Both the position numbers and the translations under genes were made by a program. The notes under the pieces are model-generated. The model saw nothing but the letters and a program-made list of their open reading frames with translations, was not told the DNA's origin and searched no databases. 64,000 nucleotides of DNA, taken from the NCBI RefSeq assembly GCF_024612015.1, contig NZ_CP102512.1, positions 9,052,001 to 9,116,000 on the forward strand, given 5' to 3'. Below are positions 54,203-62,252 of this stretch, one piece after another. Every line of letters begins with the position of its first letter. Position 1 is the stretch's first letter. The DNA is from Streptomyces sp. CA-210063. GTDB taxonomy: Bacteria; Actinomycetota; Actinomycetes; Streptomycetales; Streptomycetaceae.

Positions 54203-55441
54203 TCAGTTGCCCACGCGGCGGCGCAGGTCCTGGAACGCGGTGTAGTTGGCGATGACCTCGATCCGGCCGGGCGGGCACATCTGCACCGCCTGGTCGAGGT
54301 TCTCGCAGACCTGGAAGTGCTGGTTGGCCACTTCCAGGCGCACCGCGAGGTCGAGCTTGCGGTCGCCGAGCACGAAGATCGGGTGGCCGGTCAGCCGTGT
54401 GTAGTCGACGTCCCACAGCCAGGAGGTGTCGGTTCCGTCGGCGCCGCGCGCGTTCACCGAAAGGATCACCGGCGACGGCGGCGGGTCGATCAGCGAGAAC
54501 GTCTCCAGCCAGCCCGCCGGGTTCTTGGCGAGCAGCAGCCGCAGATCGCGCTGCATGAACTGCACCACGTCGTACCGCCCGGCCACCGCCTGTACCTGGT
54601 ACATGCGTTCCAGGGCGACCTGCGGCGGCACCCCGAAGACGGCGGCGGTGGCGGCCGACGAGGCGGCATTCGCCTTGTTGGCGCGGCCCGGCAGCTGGAG
54701 GTGGATCGGCCAGGCCGAGCCGTGCGGGTCGAGGACGTGATCGCCGGAGAGCGCCCAGCTCGGCGTGGGGCGGCGGAAACCGCACTCACCGCAGAACCAG
54801 TCGTCGCCGGGCCGCTGCATCACACCGCCGCAGGACGGGCAGGACCAGGCGTCGTCCTTCCACATCTGGCCGACGGCGACCCAGATCACGTTCGGGGAGG
54901 ACGACGCGGCCCACACGATCAGCGGGTCGTCGCAGTTGGCCACGACGACGGACTTCGTGCCGGCCAGGCCCTCCCGCCACGCCTCCGCCATCATGCGGGT
55001 CTCGGCGGCGCGGTCGAGCTGGTCGCGGGAGAGGTTGAGCAGCGCGATGCACTTGGGGTCGGTGTCCCGCGCGACACCGGCGAGGTACTTCTCGTCGACC
55101 TCGATGACCGCGAACTTGGCGTCCGAGTTCCCGGCGAGCGCCGAGGTGATGCCCGCGGGCATGTTGGCGCCGAGCGCGTTCGAGACGACCGGGCCCGCGG
55201 CGCGCAGCGCCTCCGCGATCAGCCGGGTCGTGGTGGTCTTGCCGTTGGTGGCGGAGACCAGGATCACGTCCAGGCTCTGCGCGAGCCGGGCGAGGAGGTC
55301 GGGGTCGAGTTTGAGTGCCACCCGGCCGCCGATCACAGATCCGCTACCGCGCCCCGCGGCACGCGATGCCGCCGCGACCGCCTTGCCCGCCGTCACGGCC
55401 AGCTTGGCCCGCGGCGTAAGCGGGTCCGAGTTGCCTGCCAT
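54203..55441 (-). CDS. murT: Lipid II isoglutaminyl synthase subunit MurT
   Basis: A 412-residue Mur-ligase-like protein that activates the D-isoglutamate carboxyl of lipid II with ATP. The nucleotide loop is SATNGKTTTTRL, and the central domain holds a four-Cys zinc ribbon (CPSCGG and CGECG). The C-terminal DUF1727 domain ends RIEVIANYTAFQDLR. Start ATG 55441 has AAGGAGG upstream. It acts as a complex with GatD at the cytoplasmic membrane face. Confidence 0.92.
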   Translation of the reverse strand: MAGNSDPLTPRAKLAVTAGKAVAAASRAAGRGSGSVIGGRVALKLDPDLLARLAQSLDVILVSATNGKTTTTRLIAEALRAAGPVVSNALGANMPAGITSALAGNSDAKFAVIEVDEKYLAGVARDTDPKCIALLNLSRDQLDRAAETRMMAEAWREGLAGTKSVVVANCDDPLIVWAASSSPNVIWVAVGQMWKDDAWSCPSCGGVMQRPGDDWFCGECGFRRPTPSWALSGDHVLDPHGSAWPIHLQLPGRANKANAASSAATAAVFGVPPQVALERMYQVQAVAGRYDVVQFMQRDLRLLLAKNPAGWLETFSLIDPPPSPVILSVNARGADGTDTSWLWDVDYTRLTGHPIFVLGDRKLDLAVRLEVANQHFQVCENLDQAVQMCPPGRIEVIANYTAFQDLRRRVGN

Positions 55442-55593
55442 CAGTTCTCGATCCTCCTTGCGTACAGCGCCGCGCCCAGTCCCGGCAACGTGTGAACCGA
55501 AGCCTATCGAGATCCACTCATGCGCCCGAATCTCGACCGGGGCGTTGCACTGGCTGGACCGGCTAAATCGGGTGCGAACGTACTCTTGCGGCC

Positions 55594-56133
55594 ATGCGAC
55601 AAGGCTCGATTCCGGGCGCCCGAGGGCGCGTTCTTCCCATGACACTGCTCGGGGACCCCGTATTGCGCGCTCCTTGTGAGGAGGTGACGGACTTCGGGCC
55701 CGAACTGGCGTGCCTTGTGGAGGATATGTTCGCGACGATGTACCACGCGCGAGGGGTGGGGCTCGCCGCGAACCAGGTGGGCCGGGGGTTGCGGGTCTTC
55801 GTGTACGACTGCCCGGACGACGAGGATGTGCGGCATGTCGGGCATGTGGTGAATCCTCGGCTCGTCTCGGCGGAGGGGATCGTGCTGCGGGGGCCTGAGG
55901 GGTGTCTGTCGTTGCCGGGGCTGGAGGCGGGGGTCGAGCGGTACGACGAGGCGGTGGTGGAGGGGGTCACGGTGGACGGGGAGCGGGTGCGGGTGTGGGG
56001 GAGTGGGTTCTTCGCGCGGTGTCTTCAGCATGAGTGTGATCACCTTGAGGGCCGGGTGTATGTGGACCGGCTGAGTGGGTGGCGTCGTTCTCGCGTGATG
56101 AGGAAGGTCGCGAAGGCGTCGTGGGGGCGGTGA
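55594..56133 (+). CDS. def: Peptide deformylase
   Basis: A 179-residue metal enzyme that removes the N-formyl group from new proteins. It has all three motifs: GVGLAANQVG, EGCLSLPG (metal Cys) and QHECDHLEGRVYVD (two metal His and catalytic Glu). An N-terminal extension of about 15 residues precedes LLGDPVLRAPC. An internal ATG at 55639 with weaker context is an alternative start. It is divergent from murT. Streptomyces carry several paralogues, so this may not be the only one. Confidence 0.9.
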   Translation: MRQGSIPGARGRVLPMTLLGDPVLRAPCEEVTDFGPELACLVEDMFATMYHARGVGLAANQVGRGLRVFVYDCPDDEDVRHVGHVVNPRLVSAEGIVLRGPEGCLSLPGLEAGVERYDEAVVEGVTVDGERVRVWGSGFFARCLQHECDHLEGRVYVDRLSGWRRSRVMRKVAKASWGR

Positions 56134-56156
56134 GTTCGTCGGCGGGTGCGGGTGCG

Positions 56157-56201
56157 TTGTGGCTGGTCGCGCAGTTCCCCGCGCCCCTTCAGGGGCGCGA
56201 T
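56157..56201 (+). repeat. Intergenic palindromic repeat
   Basis: TGGCTGGTCGCGCAGTTCC leads into the CGCCCCTTCAGGGGCG hairpin between the convergent def and tetR genes. It shares upstream bases (GGCGGGTGCGGG) with the copy at 62198-62240. Confidence 0.85.
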
Positions 56202-56227
56202 CCCCAGCTACGTGAGTAAGGAACCCT

Positions 56228-56872
56228 CTAGAAACCCGGACCGCCCACCTTGTCTCCCGCCGCCGCCAGGCGGCCCCACAGCAGGTCTGCCAGGCTGCGG
56301 ACCAGCTCCGCCCTCGTGCACGGGCGTTCGCCGAGCCACCAGTCGCCCGCCGCGTGCATCATGCCTACGATGCCGTGGCCCCAGACGCGGGCGAGTTGGC
56401 GGCTGTCGGGGCCGAGGTCGACGCGGTCCTCTATGACCTTGCCGAGTTCCTCGCCCATGCGGCGGAGCAGGGGGGCGGAGTGCTTGCCGATGTCGAAGCC
56501 CTGGTCGCCGGGCTGGCCGCCCTCGGCGGGGTGCATGAGGAAGCGGTACACCTGGGGGCGGGCCTCGATGGCCGTCAGATAGGTGTCGAGGGTCGCCTCG
56601 ACGCGTTCGCGGCGCTCCGCCGGGGCGTCCAGCGCGGCGCGCAGGGCGTCGAGGAGAGCGTCGGTGTGCCGCTGGGCGAGGGCGGCGTACAGTCCGCTCT
56701 TGTCGCCGAAGTGGCGGTAGAGAATCGGCTTGGTGATGCCGGCCTCGGCGGCGATGGCGTTCATCGACGCACCGGGGCCGTCGCGGAGCACGACTCTGTC
56801 AGCGGCTTCCAGCAACTCGCGCCGACGGCGGTCGGCGGACCGTTCCTGGTCGGTTCGCCGCGTGGTGTCCAT
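56228..56872 (-). CDS. TetR-family transcriptional regulator
   Basis: A 214-residue TetR protein with an HTH at about residues 20-65 (ELLEAADRVVLRDGPGASMN, then AGITKPILYRHFGDKSGLYAAL) and an all-helical ligand domain. Start ATG 56872. It lies divergent to an acyl-CoA dehydrogenase gene, and two palindromes in the 172-base gap are probable operators. An acyl-CoA effector is likely by analogy with such pairs. Confidence 0.9.
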   Translation of the reverse strand: MDTTRRTDQERSADRRRRELLEAADRVVLRDGPGASMNAIAAEAGITKPILYRHFGDKSGLYAALAQRHTDALLDALRAALDAPAERRERVEATLDTYLTAIEARPQVYRFLMHPAEGGQPGDQGFDIGKHSAPLLRRMGEELGKVIEDRVDLGPDSRQLARVWGHGIVGMMHAAGDWWLGERPCTRAELVRSLADLLWGRLAAAGDKVGGPGF

Positions 56873-56969
56873 GAGTCTCTCCCCCAGGTACTGATTTCGG
56901 TGACGCCTGCGCAAACTAACACTGATTGGCACGACCCGATCGAACGGGCTGCCGAGCCCGGCCCGGGAG

Positions 56970-57017
56970 TTGACATTTCCTACCGACCGGTAACAGACTC
57001 GAGTTACCGCAGGTAAC
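56970..57017. promoter_or_regulatory. Acyl-CoA dehydrogenase promoter with TetR palindromes
   Basis: TTGACA lies at 56970-56975. The perfect dyad GTTACC-GCA-GGTAAC is at 57003-57017, and an imperfect one, CTACCGACCGGTAAC, at 56980-56994. They overlap the likely -10 and start, as expected for repression. Confidence 0.65.
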
Positions 57018-57044
57018 ATCTTAGTGCAGTGCTGGAGGCGCGTC

Positions 57045-58271
57045 ATGGCCGAGTTCACCATGGAACTCAACGAGGAACAGCGAGAGGTCCGCGACTGGCT
57101 CCACGGGTTCGCCGCCGATGTGATCCGCCCCGCGGCCGCCGAGTGGGACGAGCGCGAGGAGACCCCCTGGCCGGTGATCCAGGAGGCCGCCAAGGTCGGC
57201 ATCTACTCCCTCGACTTCTACGCCCAGCAGTACTTCGACCCCACCGGCCTCGGCATCCCCATGGCCATGGAGGAGCTGTTCTGGGGCGACGCGGGCATAG
57301 CCCTCTCCATAGTCGGCACCGGTCTGGCCGCCGTGGGCGTCCTCGCCAACGGCACCGAGGAGCAGATCGGCACCTGGATCCCCCAGATGTACGGCGATGC
57401 CAACGATGTCAAGGTCGCCGCGTTCTGCTCCTCCGAGCCCGACGCCGGTTCCGACGTGGCCTCCATGCGCACCCGTGCCGTGTACGACGAGGCCAAGGAC
57501 GAGTGGGTCCTCAACGGCACGAAGACCTGGGCGACCAACGGCGGTATCGCCAATGTCCACGTCGTCGTCGCCGTGGTCGACCCCGAGCTGGGCTCCAAGG
57601 GCCATGCGTCCTTCATCGTCCCGCCGAACACGCCGGGCCTGTCCCAGGGCCAGAAGTTCAAGAAGCACGGCATCCGCGCCTCCCACACCGCCGAGGTCGT
57701 CCTGGAGGGCGTGCGCATCCCCGGTTCCTGCCTCCTCGGCGGCAAGGAGAAGCTCGACGAGCGTCTGGCGCGGGCCCGCGAGCGGGCGAAGACCGGCGGT
57801 GAGCGGGTGAAGAACGCGGCGATGGCCACCTTCGAGGCGTCCCGCCCGGCCGTGGGTGCCATGGCCGTGGGCACCGCCCGGGCCGCGTACGAGGTGGCCC
57901 TCGACTACGCCAAGACCCGCGAGCAGTTCGGGCGGCCCATCATCGACAACCAGGGCGTCGCCTTCCAGCTCGCGGACATGCGGACGTCCGTCGACGCGGC
58001 GCGGCTGCTGGTGTGGCGGGCGTCCTGGATGGCGGTCAACGGCAAGCCGTTCACCGCGGCCGAGGGGTCCCAGTCGAAGCTCTTCGCGAGCGAGACCGCG
58101 AAGAAGGTCACGGCCCAGGCCATCCAGATACTGGGTGGCAACGGCTACACCCGTGAGTACCCGGTGGAGCGCATGCATCGCGACGCGGCGATCTACACGA
58201 TCTTCGAGGGGACGAGTGAGGTGCAGCGGCTCGTGATCGCCCGGACCTTGTCGGGGATGCCCATTCGGTAG
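57045..58271 (+). CDS. Acyl-CoA dehydrogenase
   Basis: A 408-residue FAD enzyme that introduces the alpha-beta double bond into acyl-CoA. It has the FAD segment FCSSEPDAGSDVASM and WATNGG, and the C-terminal base region YTIFEGTSEVQRLVIAR, where the Glu is the likely catalytic base. ATG 57045 is preceded by GGAGG. It is controlled by the divergent TetR protein. The chain length preference is not known. No electron-transfer partner is nearby. Confidence 0.92.
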   Translation: MAEFTMELNEEQREVRDWLHGFAADVIRPAAAEWDEREETPWPVIQEAAKVGIYSLDFYAQQYFDPTGLGIPMAMEELFWGDAGIALSIVGTGLAAVGVLANGTEEQIGTWIPQMYGDANDVKVAAFCSSEPDAGSDVASMRTRAVYDEAKDEWVLNGTKTWATNGGIANVHVVVAVVDPELGSKGHASFIVPPNTPGLSQGQKFKKHGIRASHTAEVVLEGVRIPGSCLLGGKEKLDERLARARERAKTGGERVKNAAMATFEASRPAVGAMAVGTARAAYEVALDYAKTREQFGRPIIDNQGVAFQLADMRTSVDAARLLVWRASWMAVNGKPFTAAEGSQSKLFASETAKKVTAQAIQILGGNGYTREYPVERMHRDAAIYTIFEGTSEVQRLVIARTLSGMPIR

Positions 58272-58284
58272 CGCCGAGGGCGCG

Positions 58285-58375
58285 CCCGCAGACTCGCGCC
58301 CCTTCAGGGGCGCGGGGCTGTATCCATATGCGGCTCCGCCGCGTGGGCGCGAGCAACCACACACAACCCGCGGTC
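58285..58375 (-). repeat. Composite palindromic repeat, inverted copy
   Basis: The CGCCCCTTCAGGGGCGCG hairpin, GGGGCTGTATCC, GCGGCTCCGCCGC and GGGCGCGAGCAACC appear in this order, the reverse of 39908-39985. It lies between the convergent dehydrogenase and the 79-residue gene, and likely ends both transcripts. Confidence 0.85.
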
Positions 58376-58399
58376 GACGTACAACCTCAGAACGGCGCC

Positions 58400-58639
58400 C
58401 TAGCCGGAGGCGGCCCCGCTGCTGTGCGCGATGCAGGCGACGTCGATGCGGTCGGCCAGCTTCGCGAGCTCGATCGTCAGGGCGGCGACCGTGTCCTCGT
58501 CCAGCCCGTCCTCGCCCGCCTCCACCAGGTGCAGCCAGCGTCCGCCCACCGTTCGCAGCAGTTTGCTCACATCGGCCGCAGACACCTGCAAGGTCCCGCG
58601 GTCGTCGACGATCAGAGGCAGAGTCACTTCGCGGTTCAC
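58400..58639 (-). CDS. Conserved small hypothetical protein, 79 residues
   Basis: A compact acidic protein starting at GTG 58639 (NREVTLPLIVDDRGTLQVS) with no membrane segment. It has the look of a small alpha/beta domain (LPLIVDDRGTLQVSAADVSKL, then WLHLVEAGEDGLDEDTV). The start is not supported by a clear ribosome site; longer frames extend through the aldehyde dehydrogenase stop. It lies 25 bases after that gene on the same strand, so it may be co-transcribed. No function can be assigned. Confidence 0.6.
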   Translation of the reverse strand: MNREVTLPLIVDDRGTLQVSAADVSKLLRTVGGRWLHLVEAGEDGLDEDTVAALTIELAKLADRIDVACIAHSSGAASG

Positions 58640-58664
58640 AACGGGGATGGTAGCCGCGGAACGC

Positions 58665-60050
58665 TCACGCCCCGTGCCATACGGTGGTGATGTTGCAGAA
58701 CTCGCGGATTCCGTGTCCCGACAGCTCACGCCCGTATCCGGACCGCTTGACCCCGCCGAACGGGAACGCCGGGTGGGAGGCGGTCATCCCGTTGACGTAG
58801 ACCGCTCCGGCGTCGAGATCGCGGACGAAGCGGTCGATCTCGGCGGCGTCCCGCGTCCACACGTTCGAGCTCAGTCCGAAGGGCGTGTCGTTGGCGATCG
58901 CGATCGCTTCGTCGAGTCCGTCGACCCGGTACAGCGTGGCGACCGGACCGAAGGCCTCCTCGTGGTGGATGCGCATCTCGGGGGCGATGTCGGCGAGGAC
59001 GGTCGGCGGGTAGTACCAGCCGGGCCGGTCGGGGCGCTCGGCGCCGCACAGGACCGTGGCGCCGCTCTCCACGGCCTCGTCGACCAGCTGCTGAAGGTCC
59101 TCGCGGCCCTGCTCGCTGGAGAGCGGACCGACGTCGGTGTCCTCCTCCAGCGGATCGCCGACCTTCAACGCCCGCATGCCCGCCACGAAGCGCTCGGTGA
59201 AGGCGTCGTACACGTCGGCGTGCACGATGAACCGCTTGGCGGCGATGCAGGACTGCCCGTTGTTCTGCACCCGGGCCGTCACGGCGACCTTCGCCGCCCG
59301 GTCGAGGTCGGCGGAGGGGAGGACGACGTAGGGGTCGCTGCCGCCCAGTTCCAGGACCGTCTTCTTGACCTCGTCCCCGGCGACCGAGGCGACCGCCCGG
59401 CCGGCGGGTTCGCTGCCGGTGAGGGTGGCGGCCTGCACGCGAGGGTCGCGCAGGATGTCCTCCACCGCGCCGGAGCCGATGAGCAGGGTCTGGAAGCAGC
59501 CCTCGGGGTAGCCCGCCCGGTGGAAGAGGTCCTCCAGGTAGAGCGCGGTCTGGGGGACGTTGGAGGCGTGCTTGAGCAGACCGACGTTGCCCGCCATCAG
59601 GGCGGGCGCGGCGAAGCGGATCACCTGCCAGAGCGGGAAGTTCCACGGCATCACGGCGAGCACCGGGCCGAGCGGCCGGTAGCGGACCAGGGCGCGGGAG
59701 GCGCCCGAGTCCTTCACGTCCGAGGCGGAGGGCTCCACGTCGGTGAGCAGCACCTCGGCGTGCTCGGCGTACCAGCGCATCGCCTTCGCGCACTTGGCGG
59801 CCTCGGCGCGGGCCTGCTTGACCGGCTTGCCCATCTCGGTCGTCATCACCCGGGCGACGTCCTCCGCGTCCTCGTCCAGGAGTTCGGCCGCCCGGTGCAT
59901 CAGCCGGGCGCGTTCCGCGAAGGACGTCGTCCGGTACGTACGGAACGTGCTGTCGGCGGTCGCGAGGCGGCGCTCGATCTCCTCCTCGCCCAGGGCGTCG
60001 TACGTCTTGAGTGTCTCGCCGTTCGCCGGGTTCACCGTGGCGATGGGCAT
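58665..60050 (-). CDS. NAD(P)-dependent aldehyde dehydrogenase (succinate-semialdehyde type)
   Basis: A 461-residue ALDH, most like the succinate-semialdehyde/gamma-aminobutyraldehyde group. VMPWNFPLWQV is the Rossmann entry, ELGGSDP supplies the general-base Glu, and NNGQSCIAAKRF the catalytic Cys. The cofactor may be NADP. Start ATG 60050 (PIATVNPANGE) is family-typical. It is transcribed apart from the Nudix/ligase pair. The physiological aldehyde is unknown. Confidence 0.9.
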   Translation of the reverse strand: MPIATVNPANGETLKTYDALGEEEIERRLATADSTFRTYRTTSFAERARLMHRAAELLDEDAEDVARVMTTEMGKPVKQARAEAAKCAKAMRWYAEHAEVLLTDVEPSASDVKDSGASRALVRYRPLGPVLAVMPWNFPLWQVIRFAAPALMAGNVGLLKHASNVPQTALYLEDLFHRAGYPEGCFQTLLIGSGAVEDILRDPRVQAATLTGSEPAGRAVASVAGDEVKKTVLELGGSDPYVVLPSADLDRAAKVAVTARVQNNGQSCIAAKRFIVHADVYDAFTERFVAGMRALKVGDPLEEDTDVGPLSSEQGREDLQQLVDEAVESGATVLCGAERPDRPGWYYPPTVLADIAPEMRIHHEEAFGPVATLYRVDGLDEAIAIANDTPFGLSSNVWTRDAAEIDRFVRDLDAGAVYVNGMTASHPAFPFGGVKRSGYGRELSGHGIREFCNITTVWHGA

Positions 60051-60118
60051 GGCTGGCCTCCTCCAGGACGGGCTGCACTTCGACCTTCCCGCGCCGTGGT
60101 GGCCACCGCAACGCGGGC

Positions 60119-60586
60119 TCAGCCCGAGTGCTCCATGAGCCGGTCGAGAAACGCGGCCTGCGCCTTCACGATCACCGCCCGGGCCCGCTCCAGGTCCAGC
60201 CACTCCACCCGGTCCAGCTCAGGGAACTCCTGCACCTGCCCCGATCTCGGCGGCCACTCCATCCGGAAGGTGCCCGGCACGACGGTCACCGGGTCGAGAT
60301 CCGCCTCGATCGCCCAGGCCGTGACGAGCTTGCCGTTCGACTGCCGCACCTCGCCCAGCGGTACGGCCTCCCCGTCGGGCGGCGGCAGCCCCAGCTCCTC
60401 CTGGAACTCCCGGCGCGCCGCCTCCCAGGCGGGCTCGTCCGGCTCATACTCGCCCTTCGGCACGCTCCAGGCCCCCGCGTCCTTCCGCGCGAAGAACGGG
60501 CCGCCCATATGGCCGAGCAGCACCTCGACGCCGTGCTCGGTGCGGCGGTACAGCAGCAGACCGGCACTGCGTCTGGGCGTCGTCAA
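60119..60586 (-). CDS. Nudix hydrolase
   Basis: A 155-residue Nudix enzyme that hydrolyses a nucleoside diphosphate linked to another moiety. The Nudix box G-x5-E-x7-REUXEEXGU is present in full (from GEYEPDE to REFQEELGL). It begins TTPRRSAGLLLYRR. The TTG start at 60586 overlaps the ligase TGA (TTGA), with GAGGTG just upstream, so the two are translated together. Coupling to an ATP-dependent DNA ligase suggests a repair-related nucleotide-cleaning or AMP/NAD-derived substrate, but this is inference. Confidence 0.82.
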   Translation of the reverse strand: MTTPRRSAGLLLYRRTEHGVEVLLGHMGGPFFARKDAGAWSVPKGEYEPDEPAWEAARREFQEELGLPPPDGEAVPLGEVRQSNGKLVTAWAIEADLDPVTVVPGTFRMEWPPRSGQVQEFPELDRVEWLDLERARAVIVKAQAAFLDRLMEHSG

Positions 60587-62121
60587 CGGGTCACCTCGGG
60601 GTGCGCGGCGAGCAGGGTCTCGACCGTATCGGCCTCCGCCGGGGTCTTGTCCTCGCGATAGCGGACCACGCGGGCGAAGCGGAGGGTGACGCCGGCCGGG
60701 TAGCGGGTGGAGCGCTGCAGGCCGTCGTAGGCGATCTCGACGACGAGTTCGGGGCGTACGGTCACGCCCCAGCCGTGCTCCTCCACGGCCAGCTCCCTCA
60801 GCCGCTCGGTCTGCCAGCTCAACAGCGCGTCGGTCATGCCCTTGAAGGTCTTGCCGAGCATGGCGAAGGACCCGTCGGCGGTGCGGGCGCCCAGGTGGAG
60901 GTTGGAGAGCTTGCCGGTGCGGCGGCCGTGGCCCCACTCGGCGGCCAGGACCACCAGGTCGAGGGTGTGCACGGGCTTGACCTTCAGCCAGGAGGCCCCG
61001 CGCCGGCCCGCGCTGTAGGGGGCGTCGAGGGCTTTCAGCACGACGCCCTCGTGGCCCCGGGCGAGTGTGTCGGTGAGGAACCTCTCCGCCTCGGGGAGGT
61101 CGTCGGGGCCGGCCACGAGGGTGCGCCTGACCCGCACCGGTTCGGGGACCAGACGGGCCAGTTCGCTGTGGCGGTCGGTGAAGGGCAGGTCGAGGAGGTC
61201 GTGGCCGTCGACGGAGAGCGCGTCGAAGAAGACCGGGGAGACGGGCACCTGCCCGGCCACCGTCGCCACGTCCACCCGCGAGCCGACCCGCCCGGCGGTC
61301 TCCTGGAAGGAACGCGGCCGTCCGTCCTCGTCGAACGCGATCACCTCCCCGTCGAGGATGAACCGCTCGCCCTTCAACGCCAGGGCCGCGGCGGTGAGTT
61401 CGGGCAGCCGGTCGGTGATGTCGTCCAGGGTGCGGGTGTACAGCCGTACGTCGTCGCCGTCGCGGTGGACCTGGACGCGGATGCCGTCCAGCTTCTCCTC
61501 CACCGCGCACGCGCCCAGCTTCGCCACGGCCTCCGTGACCGAGGACGCGCTGTGCGCCAGCATCGGCAGGACGGGCCGGCCGACGGTGAGCCGGAACCCT
61601 TCGAGGGCCGACGGGCCCTCCGCCAGCAGGGCCTGCGCCACGGTCTGGAGCGATCCGGCGAGCATCACCGCGCGGCGTACGTCGGCGGCGGGCGCGCCGG
61701 TGGCCCCCGCCAGCCCCTCCACGGCGACCGCTTCCAGCGCGCCCTGCCGGACCTCGCCGGTGAGCAGCCCGAAGAGGTACCGCTGTTCGTCCTCGGTGGC
61801 CGCCGCCAGCAACTCGCCCACCAGGCGCCTGCGTTCGGCCTGCGAACCGGCGCCGGTGGCGCCGCCGATCGCTGTCAGCCGGGCGTCGACCTCACGCACG
61901 GTGAGGGTGGGCTCGGTGGCCGGCGGGATCTGCTGGTTCAGGACCTTCCAGCCGATGCCCAGGCGGCCCTGCGGCAGTCGGCCCGCGAGATACGGGATGA
62001 CGATCGGTACGTCCGCCGCGTCGGCGTCCCGGAACAGGTCGGCGAGCAGGGCGGTCTTCCGGGACCGGGCCGAGGTGGCGGCGACCTCCTGCGACACGCG
62101 GGCGAGGCGGGCGAAGAGCAT
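60583..62121 (-). CDS. lig: ATP-dependent DNA ligase
   Basis: A 512-residue enzyme that joins nicked DNA using ATP. It has an N-terminal DNA-binding domain (about 1-190), the nucleotidyltransferase motif I EEKLDGIRV (adenylated Lys), then motif IV-like EGVVLK and an OB-fold end. It is a non-essential second ligase in actinobacteria, beside the NAD-dependent LigA. ATG 62121. Its stop overlaps the Nudix start. It may act in repair during stress or sporulation. Confidence 0.9.
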   Translation of the reverse strand: MLFARLARVSQEVAATSARSRKTALLADLFRDADAADVPIVIPYLAGRLPQGRLGIGWKVLNQQIPPATEPTLTVREVDARLTAIGGATGAGSQAERRRLVGELLAAATEDEQRYLFGLLTGEVRQGALEAVAVEGLAGATGAPAADVRRAVMLAGSLQTVAQALLAEGPSALEGFRLTVGRPVLPMLAHSASSVTEAVAKLGACAVEEKLDGIRVQVHRDGDDVRLYTRTLDDITDRLPELTAAALALKGERFILDGEVIAFDEDGRPRSFQETAGRVGSRVDVATVAGQVPVSPVFFDALSVDGHDLLDLPFTDRHSELARLVPEPVRVRRTLVAGPDDLPEAERFLTDTLARGHEGVVLKALDAPYSAGRRGASWLKVKPVHTLDLVVLAAEWGHGRRTGKLSNLHLGARTADGSFAMLGKTFKGMTDALLSWQTERLRELAVEEHGWGVTVRPELVVEIAYDGLQRSTRYPAGVTLRFARVVRYREDKTPAEADTVETLLAAHPEVTR

Positions 62122-62197
62122 GCAGCCATGCTCCTACGGAGTTTCGCCGGGCGCCTATTGGGTGGGGGCTGTGTGTGGTTCGGCGGGTGCGGGTTCG

Positions 62198-62240
62198 TCG
62201 TGGCTTGTCGCGCAGTTCCCCGCGCCCCTCGAAGGCCCTT
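62198..62240 (+). repeat. Intergenic palindromic repeat
   Basis: GTGGCTTGTCGCGCAGTTCC and CCGCGCCCCTCGAAGGCCC lie between the ligase start and the stop of the next minus-strand gene. The hairpin is less symmetric than in other copies. Confidence 0.8.
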
Positions 62241-62252
62241 CGGGCCGATCGA

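Noticed and set aside
54203..55441. MurE/MurF-type or folylpolyglutamate synthase instead of MurT
   Set aside because: The four-Cys ribbon, the C-terminal DUF1727 region and the following gatD gene identify MurT.
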